Below are positions 1 through 10,640 of a stretch of 64,000 bases of DNA, one piece after another. A model generated the notes under the pieces. The model saw only the letters and a list, made by a program, of their open reading frames with translations. It was not told the DNA's origin and searched no databases. Source of the DNA: Zeus faber (Eukaryota; Chordata; Actinopteri; Zeiformes; Zeidae); assembly GCA_960531495.1 (NCBI GenBank), contig OY482851.1, forward strand, positions 11,514,329 through 11,578,328, in the 5' to 3' direction. Within the stretch, counting starts at the first letter, position 1; each line of letters opens with the position of its first letter. The position numbers were made by a program, and so were the translations under genes.

Positions 1-819
1 AATTATGTGTCAGGCAGCCATTGTCGACGCTTGACTGTAGTATTGAGTATGGGGGAATTTTGCATTGAAAATGACTTTAAAGGGTACGCCATTACCATAC
101 AGTATATTGTCACTCCTCAAAATCTTTTCTTTATTGCCGCCATTTGACCTAACGCTGATGATAAACGCTTATCTGCCCCCGAAACGTGGGAAGACTTGGT
201 GAGAACTGAGTTCACCCCACCGAGGGCTTATTTTGGGGTGCCTAAATCTATTCTATGACCGTACTTTCAAACCCCTTATGGGGTTATTTTTTTCTTCGAC
301 AGGCGATTTTTATATTTTATATCTATTTTTAGGCTTCCCCTTTTATTTTGGTGTAGTTGGGTGTTTTCTAAATGCCAACGTAAATGTCAGCAGGGCTGAA
401 GCCCAGGAGTGGCAGACATTTGTCCTTGTCTCCTTATTCCACCAGGTACAGAGACCATCTCTAAATCTGGAGGGTCGGTGGCTGGAGGTGTCGCAGTTAA
501 GCCCTCGACGCTTCTCTCCTCCCCGGCTTCATACATCGTCATGTACGGTGGGAGCTTTTATACCTCGCCGCCGCGACGCCCGCTTTTTTCTCCCGCGGCC
601 GTCCTCCAGGCCGATGGAGCAGTGGAACGCGGGCGGCTGAACTGTACTCCCTCGGTGCGGAGATCAAAAATCCGGGCCTTTTTCTTCTTATTTACTCCGG
701 TTCGCCTTGTCGGATTGGATTGGCTGTCAGCAGAGATTAGAGTCCTGCTTAGTAGAGTGAATACACAAGGAGAGGTGGTGTGGCTGTGTGTCTCGACATT
801 AAAGGGAACTGAAGGTGTT
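1..819. other. Unique sequence, no gene seen
   Basis: Non-repetitive stretch. The open frames here have no recognisable domain and overlap on both strands. The first 240 bases are AT-rich and could be conserved non-coding DNA, but nothing in the sequence proves it. Confidence 0.5.
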
Positions 820-843
820 GGGGGGGGGGGGGGGGGGGGGGGG
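820..843 (+). repeat. Poly-G run of 24
   Basis: An uninterrupted run of 24 G, followed by a G-rich, T-spaced stretch. Such a run can form a G-quadruplex on the plus strand and its length is often mis-assembled. Confidence 0.95.
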
Positions 844-1544
844 TGTGGAGGTGAGGTGTGTGACGGTGGTAGAGTGATTAGGGAAGGCGGATGCACAGCT
901 ACACATAGAGCAGACGTCCTCCAACTTGGGTGCCTGTCCGTCACTTCTTTTGTTTCTTGATTACTCACTTTCCCTCGCTTTAGTCTCAATTTCCTTTTCA
1001 CACTCAACCTGACTACCCCCCCGCCCCCGCCCCAAATCTCGTTGTCTCTGTGACTCTTCCTCTCCCTCCCCCGTCCCTCTCGTTTTCCTCCTTCGCCCGC
1101 TCTCTATCATGCACAAACGTTGAGGTGATTATTTCTGGCAGGTTGGGCGCTAAAGTGTGCTCTGATAAACAGCCTGCCATGGTTATTAATTTTGAGTAAT
1201 GGCGGCGTCAGACTCCAGCGCCCTGATAGGCATCGGCGAAGGAACATTTGGCGTCGTGCGAGAGACACATTGAAGGCGAGCAGCTGGAGCTCCCCGACCG
1301 CGGCAGTGCGCGCTGTGCGCGAGCTGCCGCTGGAGCAGGCGCCCGTCCAAGGCCAGTGACATCCTCTTGTCTGGGTCCCTATCCTAAAAAAAACCCAAAA
1401 CAAAAAAAAAACAACCTCTTGAGCGCTTTATCCCCGGTAGCCGTGAGTGAAATTTCATTTTGTGAATATCCTTTTGTGCATTTTGCCGATAACCGGATTT
1501 TAATTTTTTTTTCCTCCCCCCTACATCACCCCTTGCTGTCACCG
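844..1544. other. Unique sequence, no gene seen
   Basis: Pyrimidine-rich stretch around 1010-1110, then mixed sequence. A short frame from an ATG at 1200 resembles a kinase glycine loop but stops after 24 codons and is not accepted as coding. Confidence 0.5.
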
Positions 1545-1800
1545 GGGGAAGTCAAATCCCCTCGAGAAGTCGATTCCCCTCCAACTCCCCTCCCTGTGTG
1601 GTTTTACCGGAGGGAGCCCCCCCGCAGGGCGGCCCCCCTCGGCGGGGCGCCGAGAGGTCTCGTTTTTGCGCCGCGCCGCCACCGTCGCCGGGTCGGGGGA
1701 CCGCACGCAAATGTCGCCGTACAATTTCCGGACGGGCGGCATCGCCGGCCGGGGGAGCGCGTGACAGCCGCGCCTCGGAGCGCCGGCATCTCACAAGTGA
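1545..1800. promoter_or_regulatory. Small CpG island
   Basis: GC-rich block with many CpG dinucleotides, densest at 1615-1790, unlike its AT-richer flanks. CpG islands mark vertebrate promoters or strong enhancers. A good splice-donor match (AA followed by GTGAGT) lies at its 3' edge near 1797, so a non-coding first exon on the plus strand is possible. I see no TATA box and no supported reading frame. Promoter function is inference. Confidence 0.4.
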
Positions 1801-1897
1801 GTCATGAGCGTAACGTGGAAATTTAGCAAACATCCATGAAATATAAACTCTTGAACCGCGGCAATAAAATATCAGGCTCCATTTCCTCCAAATGCAT
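1801..1897. promoter_or_regulatory. Candidate conserved non-coding block
   Basis: AT-rich unique sequence next to the CpG island, with an unbroken, non-repetitive composition like that of vertebrate conserved non-coding elements. Conservation cannot be seen from one sequence, so this is a guess from composition and position. Confidence 0.2.
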
Positions 1898-1913
1898 CCC
1901 CCCCCCCCCCCCC
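1898..1913 (+). repeat. Poly-C run of 16
   Basis: Uninterrupted C run (G-quadruplex potential on the minus strand). Confidence 0.95.
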
Positions 1914-1924
1914 AACACTGTAAT

Positions 1925-3280
1925 TTCATTTTTTTCCGTGGATCGGTTCACCTTCTGTCCTGCTAGTCAGGGCAATTACTGATTGTTTTAGTCAATAATC
2001 AGTCTGCCAGATTATGAGAAGAGACAGTAACAACATTGTAGGAGGCAATAGAGACCGTGATTTAATAGCATTGTGTTTGATTTGCTGCAGCGATACTTAC
2101 CCACAGGGTATGTAGATACACTGATCTCTGGAACAGAGCAACTGCGCCAACTGGCACTATGCTCCCTCTCATCTTGTTTTCTTTCTCATCGCATTTCTTG
2201 TCACTTCCTTTTGATTTCATTTTGTTTTCTGTTATCCGATTCCCCCGCGCTCCTCTTTCGGTATGCGTGCTACACTTTCCGCGGCGAAAGTCAGAGGGAT
2301 TATTATTTTTTTATTTTTTATTTTTTTCTCTCCCCTCCGAATCACATTTGTTTCCCCACCAGCGTCATTTGAGCGCGGGCTCAGACAATTTTTGCCCAAT
2401 TTATCTGTTTCGAGGAAATTAATGAAAGAAGGAACGAAAACAACGCGCGATACAGCGGCGTCTCTCGAAACTAATCGTAATGGGTTTTTCCCAGACTTGT
2501 TTATTTTCAATTTGCAAACAACTTTATTAACATCACAGTCACAGGCACTTTTGATCTCTGGGTCTCCTTCTTGCCTTTCTTCCGGCCAATATCCAAAAAA
2601 TGAGATTGTCTGTCTAAGCATGCAATTCAAATTATGTATTGAGCGAAGCAATGTTTCGGTCAAAGGACCTTCATCATGAAGATTTTGCCCGATCAACGAA
2701 TTTGAACTAATCCTTTTTAAATCAAATTTAGACGGCGGAATATTTCGAGAGCTTCCAAATCTCCTGTGAACCCATCCCTCTGCAGCGCTGTGTGCGAAGA
2801 ATCTTCCCGTGACCTTTCTTCACCGCCACCAAGTCTTATCAACGCCATCACTTATTTAGGCTGTGTCAAAGTGCACTACAGCAGGACTGGCGTGTTGACG
2901 TTATTGCCCGAAATGATGTGGGTCTGTGCGTCCGCGAAAGCCTTTGAGAGTTGCGCGTGTGAGCGGGAACATTACATCTCGATGTTTGTCCGAAGGTTAA
3001 ACCTGTGTGATAGTTTATTTAAAGGCCCCTGTGCTCGTATCTTTCACGGAGGAAGAAAAAAAAAAAAAAAGCCTTTTCACTTTTCTCGCCCGGAAAGAGA
3101 CACTCGAATCAGACGGCTGTTTGTTTAGCCCCCGGCTTGATCCGTGGGGTCATATGCAGAAGTGATTTGAGTCACTCCTAATCAGCATATAGCTAATGTA
3201 ATCACACTGAAATGTTTCCCATAAAGTGCTCTCCTGGCTGGGACCCAGAGCGCAGCCTCGTAGCACTAAGGCAGAGACGG
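1925..3280. promoter_or_regulatory. Unique stretch with candidate regulatory blocks
   Basis: No gene is seen. Blocks at about 1960-2100, 2600-2730 and 3150-3235 are AT-rich and non-repetitive, with TAAT- and CAAT-type cores (for example around AATCAGCATATAGCTAATG at 3180-3200). These are typical of developmental enhancers near homeodomain genes. T-rich runs sit at 2304-2330 and a poly-A run at 3057-3070. Enhancer function is inference. Confidence 0.22.
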
Positions 3281-3284
3281 AGGT

Positions 3285-3545
3285 ATGGTGCGGGCGGCGG
3301 GGGCTGCCGGGGGCGGCGGAGACACGCCGCCGCGCTCTCTCTGCGAAAAAAGACGCCCGCTCAACTCCCGGGAGCGGGAGCCGTTCAGCCGGCCCCTCTC
3401 ACCCTCCTTTACCTTGAGAGCAGCGAAAACACCGTTTGCCGTCAGTGTAGTTGACAGTCACCGCCGGCGTTTGTTCCGCAGCGGAGAGCGAGCGTCTAAC
3501 CCGCAGCCTCCCCTCGCATTAGATGTGAACCCGTTGTGAGCGAAG
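3285..3545. other. GC-rich, CpG-containing patch
   Basis: GC-rich stretch with frequent CpG and several overlapping open frames on the plus strand, as expected of GC-rich DNA by chance. No domain is recognised. It may be a small CpG island. Confidence 0.35.
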
Positions 3546-4254
3546 GCCAAACATCGCCTGACTGTTTTCATGGGTGGAAAGTGTATAACGGCCTTAAAGT
3601 TTACATAACTGATTCTCTGTGTGTTTGCGCTGTAAAAGTTAGTTGTGGTAGTTTGAGGTTAAGGTTTCCGTGCATCTGCTTTGAGTTTTGTGTTTGTGTA
3701 TATTTCGTGGTTACAGGTGGTGCCCGGCAGGGGGTTTCACTCATTATGGTTATACATGGCTCAGGGTCAGACTTTTGCCGGTATAATCTAAATGGTAAAG
3801 AGACCTTGGGGCCAGCCTCGCCTTGTTTCGCTATGCTGGAGGTCTGGCATTTGGCCCCCGGTTGGGGCCCCCGAAGCTATAATTTTCTGTCCTTCTCTGT
3901 TTTCTCCGGCTTTTGCCGCGTCGGGTCAGATGAATAAAACAAAAGCCGCGTTGTGAATTATTCCTTCCTATCCTCGTGCGTGAATGTCTTATTTCTTTAT
4001 CACCAAATGTCCATACGGACTAATGGCTTTCTTCAAAGACCAACAACACGTTCTATTAAAATTGCCACCTCTCTCACTTCATACCCGTCTTGCATCGCTA
4101 TCTTCCGCTCTCTCCTCCCTCCCCTGCACTGCGGCCCGTCGTCGCTGCCGCCTTCCTGTCAATTTGTGTGATCGGGCTTCTCTCTCCGGCGCTCGCCCCG
4201 TCGCCCCGCGAAGGAGAGCGTAAGGCCGGGCCGGCCGAGCGGGGTTTGGCGAAG
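3546..4254. other. Unique sequence, no gene seen
   Basis: A 133-codon open frame at 3536-3937 shows no recognisable domain, is rich in Cys/Phe/Val, and is judged to be chance. 4130-4250 is CpG-rich. Confidence 0.5.
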
Positions 4255-4560
4255 CCAGCCTAAATTAATTTTCCGCTTGCAATTGAGCCGCTCGTTCCCA
4301 TGTGGCGGACCGGCACCTCAGCCATTGTGTCGGGCCGCTCCCGCTCTGCTCCGCTACCTGTTGGTCTGGTGTCGCTGTAATCAGCCCGCCACCGTTGAGG
4401 AGCGCAATTGTGTATTGGAGCCATGTTCTTGTTTGGAATCGACTCGGGAGTGAACATTTTTATGCAAATGATCGGTATTGAGGCCCCCGATTGAGGAAAA
4501 TTACCCATGGTTTGTGAAGGAGCTGCAGAGAGAGGGAGGGAGGTCATTTTGCACTTTAAA
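4255..4560. promoter_or_regulatory. Candidate enhancer with octamer and homeodomain motifs
   Basis: Unique block with TTAATT near 4263 and an exact POU octamer (ATGCAAAT) at 4463-4470, ending in an A/G-rich tail. The dense mixture of TAAT, CAAT and octamer cores is typical of vertebrate conserved non-coding elements. Whether it is conserved or active cannot be told from this sequence alone. Confidence 0.3.
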
Positions 4561-4914
4561 GAAGAGGAAAAAAGGGAATTAGAGGTATCACACAAGGTGG
4601 GAGGGAGGGGGTTCTGTTAGGTTTTGGTGTGATGTTGGTATGAAAGTATCCAGGGAATGCGTAAAGGAAGGAACTAATGCTGCGTGGTTGATTTACGATT
4701 TGAAATTGGCCTTTCAAACTGTGCACTCCAATGGGAGTTGAATCAGGAATTTAATTTGAGTTATTAGCTGCTATTGTTGTTCACCTGGTGCGTATTAGAG
4801 GCTCTTAGGGATAAACGCAATGCTGACTCCCAAACCTCCTTTGCGTTTTCTCTGGGTGTGTGTTTTTTTTATACGTCTGCTTTTCTGTGTGCCTGTGTTT
4901 TGGTTGTCACACAC

Positions 4915-5095
4915 AAGCCATGGTTTGGCTGGCAGCCATTTTCGCTTGAAATGGAGCTTTCAAAGATTCCGGCTGTAAGTTGCTCGACGCAAAACGAGTG
5001 AAGCTGATCACGGGCGGCAAACTGTTCAATGTGGGATTATGACTGGGGCTGCCACCGTCATGAAATTGTAATTCACGTTTAATTGTTATACATTT
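4915..5095. promoter_or_regulatory. Candidate conserved non-coding block
   Basis: Non-repetitive sequence with TTTAATTG-type homeodomain cores near 5080, just upstream of an AT-rich low-complexity tract. Function is inferred from composition only. Confidence 0.22.
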
Positions 5096-5275
5096 TATTG
5101 CGATTCAGAATTTAATTGTCTTTTTTTTATGTCATGCCACTATAAAATAAGTAACATTATATATAGGATTGAGTCATAAGAAAATAAAATGTAGAATATA
5201 AAATATAATATAAAAATATAATAAAATGTAATATGAAAATAAAATTATAAAACATAATTCACATCCAAATTATAG
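5096..5275. repeat. AT-rich low-complexity tract
   Basis: Degenerate repeats of ATAAAATATAAT type, more than 80% A+T. It could act as a matrix-attachment-like or easily melted region. No gene. Confidence 0.8.
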
Positions 5276-5444
5276 TGTTATTTCTTACATTGGCTTAAAA
5301 TGTCCCAGAAAATGTCCCCTGATTTTATAAAAAAGATCAGGATCACTCCAATTGCATGGTTCCAATTATTCTGCATTTTATACACATGGTGTGTGCCCGT
5401 GTGGATCAAAACAGGTACAGAAACACATAGACACACACATTTAT

Positions 5445-5468
5445 ACACACACACACACACACACACAC
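5445..5468 (+). repeat. (AC)n microsatellite
   Basis: Twelve AC units inside a longer imperfect CA-rich stretch (5420-5530). Confidence 0.9.
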
Positions 5469-5529
5469 CCGTGTGCATGCATACCCTCAGGCAGACACAA
5501 ACACATATCGACATACGCTCGTACGGGCA

Positions 5530-6349
5530 CCAACAGATGCACTCGCTCACACATTAAAAATGCTTGCGTGTCCCCCGCTGTTCACTTTCTCGGTCTCACT
5601 CGAACCCACCCAGGACACGGCATATGGCCTGCCCGTTTTGATCAGACGACCACCATCTGAAGCTCTGATTTAATGTCGAGCTGGAACAGAACGGTGCATA
5701 AACACTCTCCAGACACCCCCCGTAACTCTATGGAAAATCTGTCTGCTTCCTGGAAACTTCATCATTTTGTTTTGCTTCCAGATCCTTTTGGTACAGAGAA
5801 TTCCCCTGTTCTTTTCAAAGTCTGGTGGCTCGGGAGGAAAGTGTGTGTGTGTGCCTGTGTGTGTGCGCGTGTGTGTGTCTTTGTCCATATGTGCATCTAT
5901 GCTGTGTCTCTCAGATGCATTCCTGTGTTCTCGTGTTCCTCCGTATGGGCTTTCTCTACCCTTTTGCCCTAGTCCACAATGTGTGTTGAACTTGTAGTAC
6001 CGTTCGTTCCTGCGCGCGTGAAGCCTGTCAAATGGCCCTGACCGAAGCAGGAATATTTGCCATATCTGCGGGTTTAGTCCCGCTGATCCTGCTGTAGGCA
6101 GGGTTTCACTTTCCTGGTCAACAACTGCTAAGCTCGAGCTTAAAGCTTTTTTCCTTTAAACTAACTGCTTCATTGTTGTGATGGAATATTGATTTCTTGA
6201 AAGGTTGTGCCGGTAAGATTTTCGCCGCCGCAATCCACAGACCGTGTTGCTGGGATGGGGATTTGGAGTACCTGTTAATACCAGACAACGGACACACCGC
6301 CACTTGGAGAACGTTCTGGTCCGTATTACTTTTCGAGGATTGCCAACGT
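5530..6349. other. Unique sequence with imperfect GT tract
   Basis: An imperfect GT/GC stretch lies at 5838-5890. The rest is unique sequence with no supported gene. Confidence 0.5.
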
Positions 6350-6797
6350 TAGGGTTGCCGCGGATATCGGTGAAACACGGTGTTCGGGTATACACCGATT
6401 ACATTACTCACCCAGCGCCCCCACCGTCGTTTTGCCTTTTTTTTAAATTTTTTATATAAATAAAATCGTGTATCAGCGCCGACGTTCATCAAATAAGTAA
6501 AAACTCTCATTTGTAAAATACTAGGTGTGTTGTCAATATATAGTCGGACGCTCCAAAACCGAAAGTGAACGGGTCTGCTTCTTGGACGCGCACGGCAGTG
6601 TCACAGCAGAGTGTGCGGAGTAATGTTTCACTTATCACAGGAGGAGAGGAGAGCAGCAAAAGAAGGATCTCCTCCATAGATCAGGTCTAGATTGGGACCT
6701 ATCTCCCTTCATGCGTAATCTCCGGTGTTACCGGTAACACCAGTGTTGTCATGAGTTTATTATCCAGTGGTAAAAATTCCTCACTGTGGCATCCCTA
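6350..6797. mobile_element. hAT-type miniature element
   Basis: Begins TAGGGTTGCCGCGG and ends CTGTGGCATCCCTA, imperfect inverted ends of the hAT kind. Flanking octamers GCCAACGT (6342-6349) and GCCATCCA (6798-6805) agree at five of eight bases, as a decayed 8-bp target duplication would. An 18-bp perfect palindrome, GGTGTTACCGGTAACACC, sits inside near the right end at 6724-6741. No transposase frame remains, so it is non-autonomous. The family call is from the ends alone. Confidence 0.6.
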
Positions 6798-6805
6798 GCC
6801 ATCCA

Positions 6806-7535
6806 TATAACACGGGCTACTGTGTATTCTGCTACCTACAGATGCCGTGACAGTAATAAGGATTATAATACTAACGTCAAAAAATATTATTCGCAAATCA
6901 CTGGAAAGTTTGGGGGTGACACCTCTTATAAATGTGCTTCAGCACCGCTGCCTATTTTTGCCTTTCTTTTTGGTGTTGGTGCAGTAACCACCAGCTCTCT
7001 ACACACGGTAATAATTTCACTCTAACTGCGTGTGGCTATTCGTGCCGGTGTTTGTGAATTGGGCGCTGTTTGCAACGAGGCTCATTTGCATAGGAAGGGG
7101 CCAATTTTGCACCAAATACATGTATAATACCTAATTTAAATACGTGCAAATAGCACTTGCACACCCAGATAATATTTGGTGGCAGTGCACTTAGCGGTGC
7201 ATTTCACCGTTTGCAGTTGCTTTGTGAATTAGGCGCTTGCTTTTTCTATCATTTGCGCTGGTTTAGTGGCTGCAAAAGCCCCACAATTGCTTTGTGATTT
7301 GCCTCCTGCCATACGGACTTGCACAATCTCCCCGGTCAATTTCTGCAGCCTGGTGCCAAATACGATGAGTCACCAGCTACAAAATGGCCTGTGTCGTTTT
7401 CTCTGATTGATTCCTCTTCATGTTTTGGTTAACATTTAAGAAATTAAAGATGAAATAAAAGATGATGACATTGACTTTGTCAGACATCAGTTTGGGCTTT
7501 TCTGATGATTTTGCTCTTATGGCTTGTCAAAGTGC
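6806..7535. other. Unique sequence, no gene seen
   Basis: AT-rich unique sequence. No repeat ends or coding frame could be supported. Confidence 0.5.
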
Positions 7536-7584
<49 letters not shown>

Positions 7585-7615
7585 CATACAGTATATGTGT
7601 ATACATATATATTGT
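7536..7615 (+). repeat. (TA)n(TG)n(TA)n compound microsatellite
   Basis: TG core flanked on both sides by TA-rich repeat. Confidence 0.95.
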
Positions 7616-7918
7616 ATATTGTTCCCTGCTATTGGGGGTCCTCTTCCATTAGCCACTAAGCCTTTGTCAGATTGCCAGGCTGTGAAGCGCTCCCCTATCA
7701 CCACAGGTAGCAGTGGTCTCTAAGTCTGAGTCTATTCAGCTCACGCCTCCACCCTTCAGAGACTGGTAATAACTATTTGCTCAGACTTATACATTCTCAC
7801 CCCCCTCGTATCCACCCTCTGTCGCTTATTTTCCAACATTTTTCCCCCCTTCTCTCCCACGCACACAATCTATCAAGTCAACCTTGCAAATCTTGGCTTA
7901 TCTTCCTCTCTATCTCCC

Positions 7919-8022
7919 TTCTTTCCCTTCCTCCCTTCCTTCCTTCCTTCCTTCCTTCCTTCCTTCCTTCCTTCCTTCCTTCCTTCCTTCCTTCCTTGCT
8001 TGCTTGCTTGCTTGCTTGCTTA
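7919..8022 (+). repeat. (CCTT)n/(TTGC)n tetranucleotide array
   Basis: About 80 bases of CCTT units that change to TTGC near 8000, a compound array in which a variant unit has expanded at one end. On the minus strand it is a purine tract (AAGG)n, which can form triplex DNA. Confidence 0.95.
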
Positions 8023-8205
8023 TGTTATTACTTGCCTCCTCGCCTCCTTCCTTCTCTGGCTCCTTTGCTCCACCTTTTTGCTTTTTTTCTGCCCCCATCC
8101 ACCCCTCCTTTTGTTGTAGCGATCTCTATTTAAACTCTCCTCTGCTCCAGGGTCCTGTCTGATTCCTTAGAAGCCAAAGACTATTAAAGATGGTCCCCAG
8201 CGGCG

Positions 8206-8208
<3 letters not shown>

Positions 8209-8261
<53 letters not shown>

Positions 8262-8282
8262 GCGTGCGTGCGTGCCTGTGTA
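8209..8282 (+). repeat. (TG)n microsatellite
   Basis: About 23 TG units followed by TGCG variants. Confidence 0.95.
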
Positions 8283-9530
8283 CATTTGAATAGTATGGGC
8301 CCACTTATCCTTTACTTTGATAAAGAATCTGTTTGTTTGTGTGTGTGTTTGAGTTTATTTGTGGGTGTCAATACATCTACATGTACATCTGTGCTAATGT
8401 GTCCGTGCATGTCTATGTGTGTCTGTGTTTTGTGTGTGGGCTTTGGGGAAGAGAATATCTCCTTTTTCCCTTTCTGAATCTTCAGTAAGAGAGTGAAGTC
8501 TAGTGGGAAATCTATTGGCGGCCGATTCAGAAGATTACTGAAATTCAGCCTAGCGGGAGGAGGGGGAGGGGGCATGTTGTAAGAGTTTTCCATAAGCCGG
8601 AGAGAGTAAAAATATGAATAAAGAGTGCAATGTCGATCTTTTGACCTTGTGATATGAGGCTCTGCGTCCCTCAGCGAAATGGGAAAACAACTCAAGCGGT
8701 TGCTGCAACACACAGTGGTGTGTGTGCACGTACGCGCAGAGGCACTAAAAACCCGTCTGCCTCCTGTTCTCTGGGCCCGCACACAAGTACCATGTAAATA
8801 CAAATAAATGGGTAAACGCAGATAAATAATTAGAAGTACAACGTATGAAAGGAACAAGCTTTTGTTTTGTTCGCATACTTTACTGAGGCTCAAGATGTTT
8901 ACTTCACACCTGTCACTTGTCCAGTATGATTTTGATTGGATCGCACACAAACTCATTGAATTCCGGTAGGTACACTCAAGATCCGATCACCCGAACCAGC
9001 ACTGGAGGCTGGCTGGAGACATATTTGTCCACAATTGTTGTAAATCGATAAAAAATGCATGTAAATGGTAATAGTCTTATGAAATCAAATAAGGAACTGG
9101 GCAGACTGTTTTCTTTTTGCATCAATTTATATGCAGTAGATCCATACACAGTTGGTACAGCCCCATCCCCCTTTTCCTTCCAGAGTATAGTTATTGAGAT
9201 CCTTGGTTACTTGCCAAAACACACAGGAAAACAGATCTTTGGACCAGCATTTCGAAAGTGGCCTAGATGTGTTCCTCCCCTCATGACAGGAGCAGCAATT
9301 TATTTTACCCAGGGTGTGAGACGTAACGGGACGAGGAAGCAATTTTGCAAAAGTTTAAAGAGCCCTCTGCCTCAATAAATTGTCAGGTTTTATTTTAATG
9401 TCATACATTTGAGCATCGTCTTGACCAGGCGGAAGGAGGGGAAGACAGAGGTATAGAGAGACAGAGCTGTTTCGTTAGAGCAGCGAGCGAGCTGTAATGT
9501 GTAGGCTGGTGGAGATGGCTACTTAAAGCT
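8283..9530. other. Unique sequence, no gene seen
   Basis: A 214-codon frame on the minus strand (8312-8956) is largely a translation of TG-rich sequence and has no recognisable domain. Nothing else supported. Confidence 0.45.
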
Positions 9531-9630
9531 GATAGGCCATTAGCCATTCATCCCCGCTGCACTATTAAGGCAAGGTATGGAAAATGCAATCATGCAAATC
9601 ACCCTTCGATCAAAGCCTTTCATGAAGAAA
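9531..9630. promoter_or_regulatory. Candidate enhancer with octamer motif
   Basis: Unique block with an exact ATGCAAAT octamer at 9592-9599 beside CATTAG and ATTAAG cores. Composition resembles a developmental enhancer, and no conservation data are available. Confidence 0.25.
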
Positions 9631-10079
9631 TAAATGCTGACGGCGGGGTTTGGAGGGGCGGCGGAGGTGTGGGGATGGGGTGTGGCGGGTGGGGTGAGAG
9701 ACTACAGCAGAGGGGTTGAGGCAGCTATGGATGGACAGAATGAGCCAAAGGTTGAGCGCTTAAGACACTGTATACGGTTAGTGTTGGTAGCGGAGATATT
9801 CCTCCTCGCACAGGGGAGCGATCTGGGGGTGGACACCCTGACATTATCAGAGAGTTCTCGTCTTTCACTTTTGTCGTTTTTTTTAATACCTATCCTCATC
9901 CATCAAACTCGGCTCGCACACTCGGATCAAAAAACGTCTGTCGTGATTGATTACGGGTGACACGTGACGTGACTTTGTGATTAAGTTTGGCTCTTTCTCT
10001 GTGCTCGCTCCCTATCGCCGCGGTGCCTGCCCCCGCTGGGACGTGTTTTGTCTCAGGGAAGCGCCTGGCTTTGACTCGA

Positions 10080-10640
10080 AATTATGAATCTATTCAAATG
10101 GAATCAGCTGGAAAATCCTCTCGTATGGAATGAACCGTCTGAGGTCACGGCATTAACACTTGCAAAGTATTTATTGTCATAATGATGCGATCATTCCATT
10201 TTATCACACAAGAGCTGATTAAGGAGAGAAAAAAAAAAAAAAAAAAAAAGAGCCCAAAAAAAGACAGATCAAAAATAGCAACAACAGTCAGCGACATTGT
10301 TCTGAGTGCAAACATGGGATTTGATGCCGGTTCCCGAAACAAGATCTGATTGAATTTGTCACAATTGCTCTCAAAAAACATTCGTTTTGGGAGCCTCAAA
10401 ATCTGCTGCTTTTATCTATCTCCCTTTTCACATTATGCCACTTCCTGCTTATGCAGCACATGCAATAGAGCTGTTATGCTGGATTTCTCAAATTGAGGTA
10501 TTGAACCTGACAGAGTGAGCTTCCCAAAATAGTTTTACAACTTCTTGTAAAATACTTCATCAGGCCTCAAATTGGGGATTTGCATATTCACGTAGCATGG
10601 GCTGATGCTGTGCGTTTTATATTGGATAGCCTCTAACTGT
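10080..10640. promoter_or_regulatory. Candidate conserved non-coding blocks
   Basis: Two AT-rich unique blocks (10080-10200 and 10395-10640) are split by a poly-A run of about 20 at 10218-10238. They carry several TAAT/ATTA and TTTGCAT cores (for example near 10578). Regulatory role is inferred from composition. Confidence 0.25.

Noticed and set aside
1200-1274. Plus-strand frame MAASDSSALIGIGEGTFGVVR resembling a kinase glycine-rich loop
   Set aside because: Stops after 24 codons, has no good splice donor, and no further kinase motif follows. Treated as chance, though an alignment to kinase first exons would settle it.
7910-8133. Lys/Glu/Gly-rich or Leu/Pro/Ser-rich repeat proteins
   Set aside because: Translations of the CCTT tetranucleotide array.
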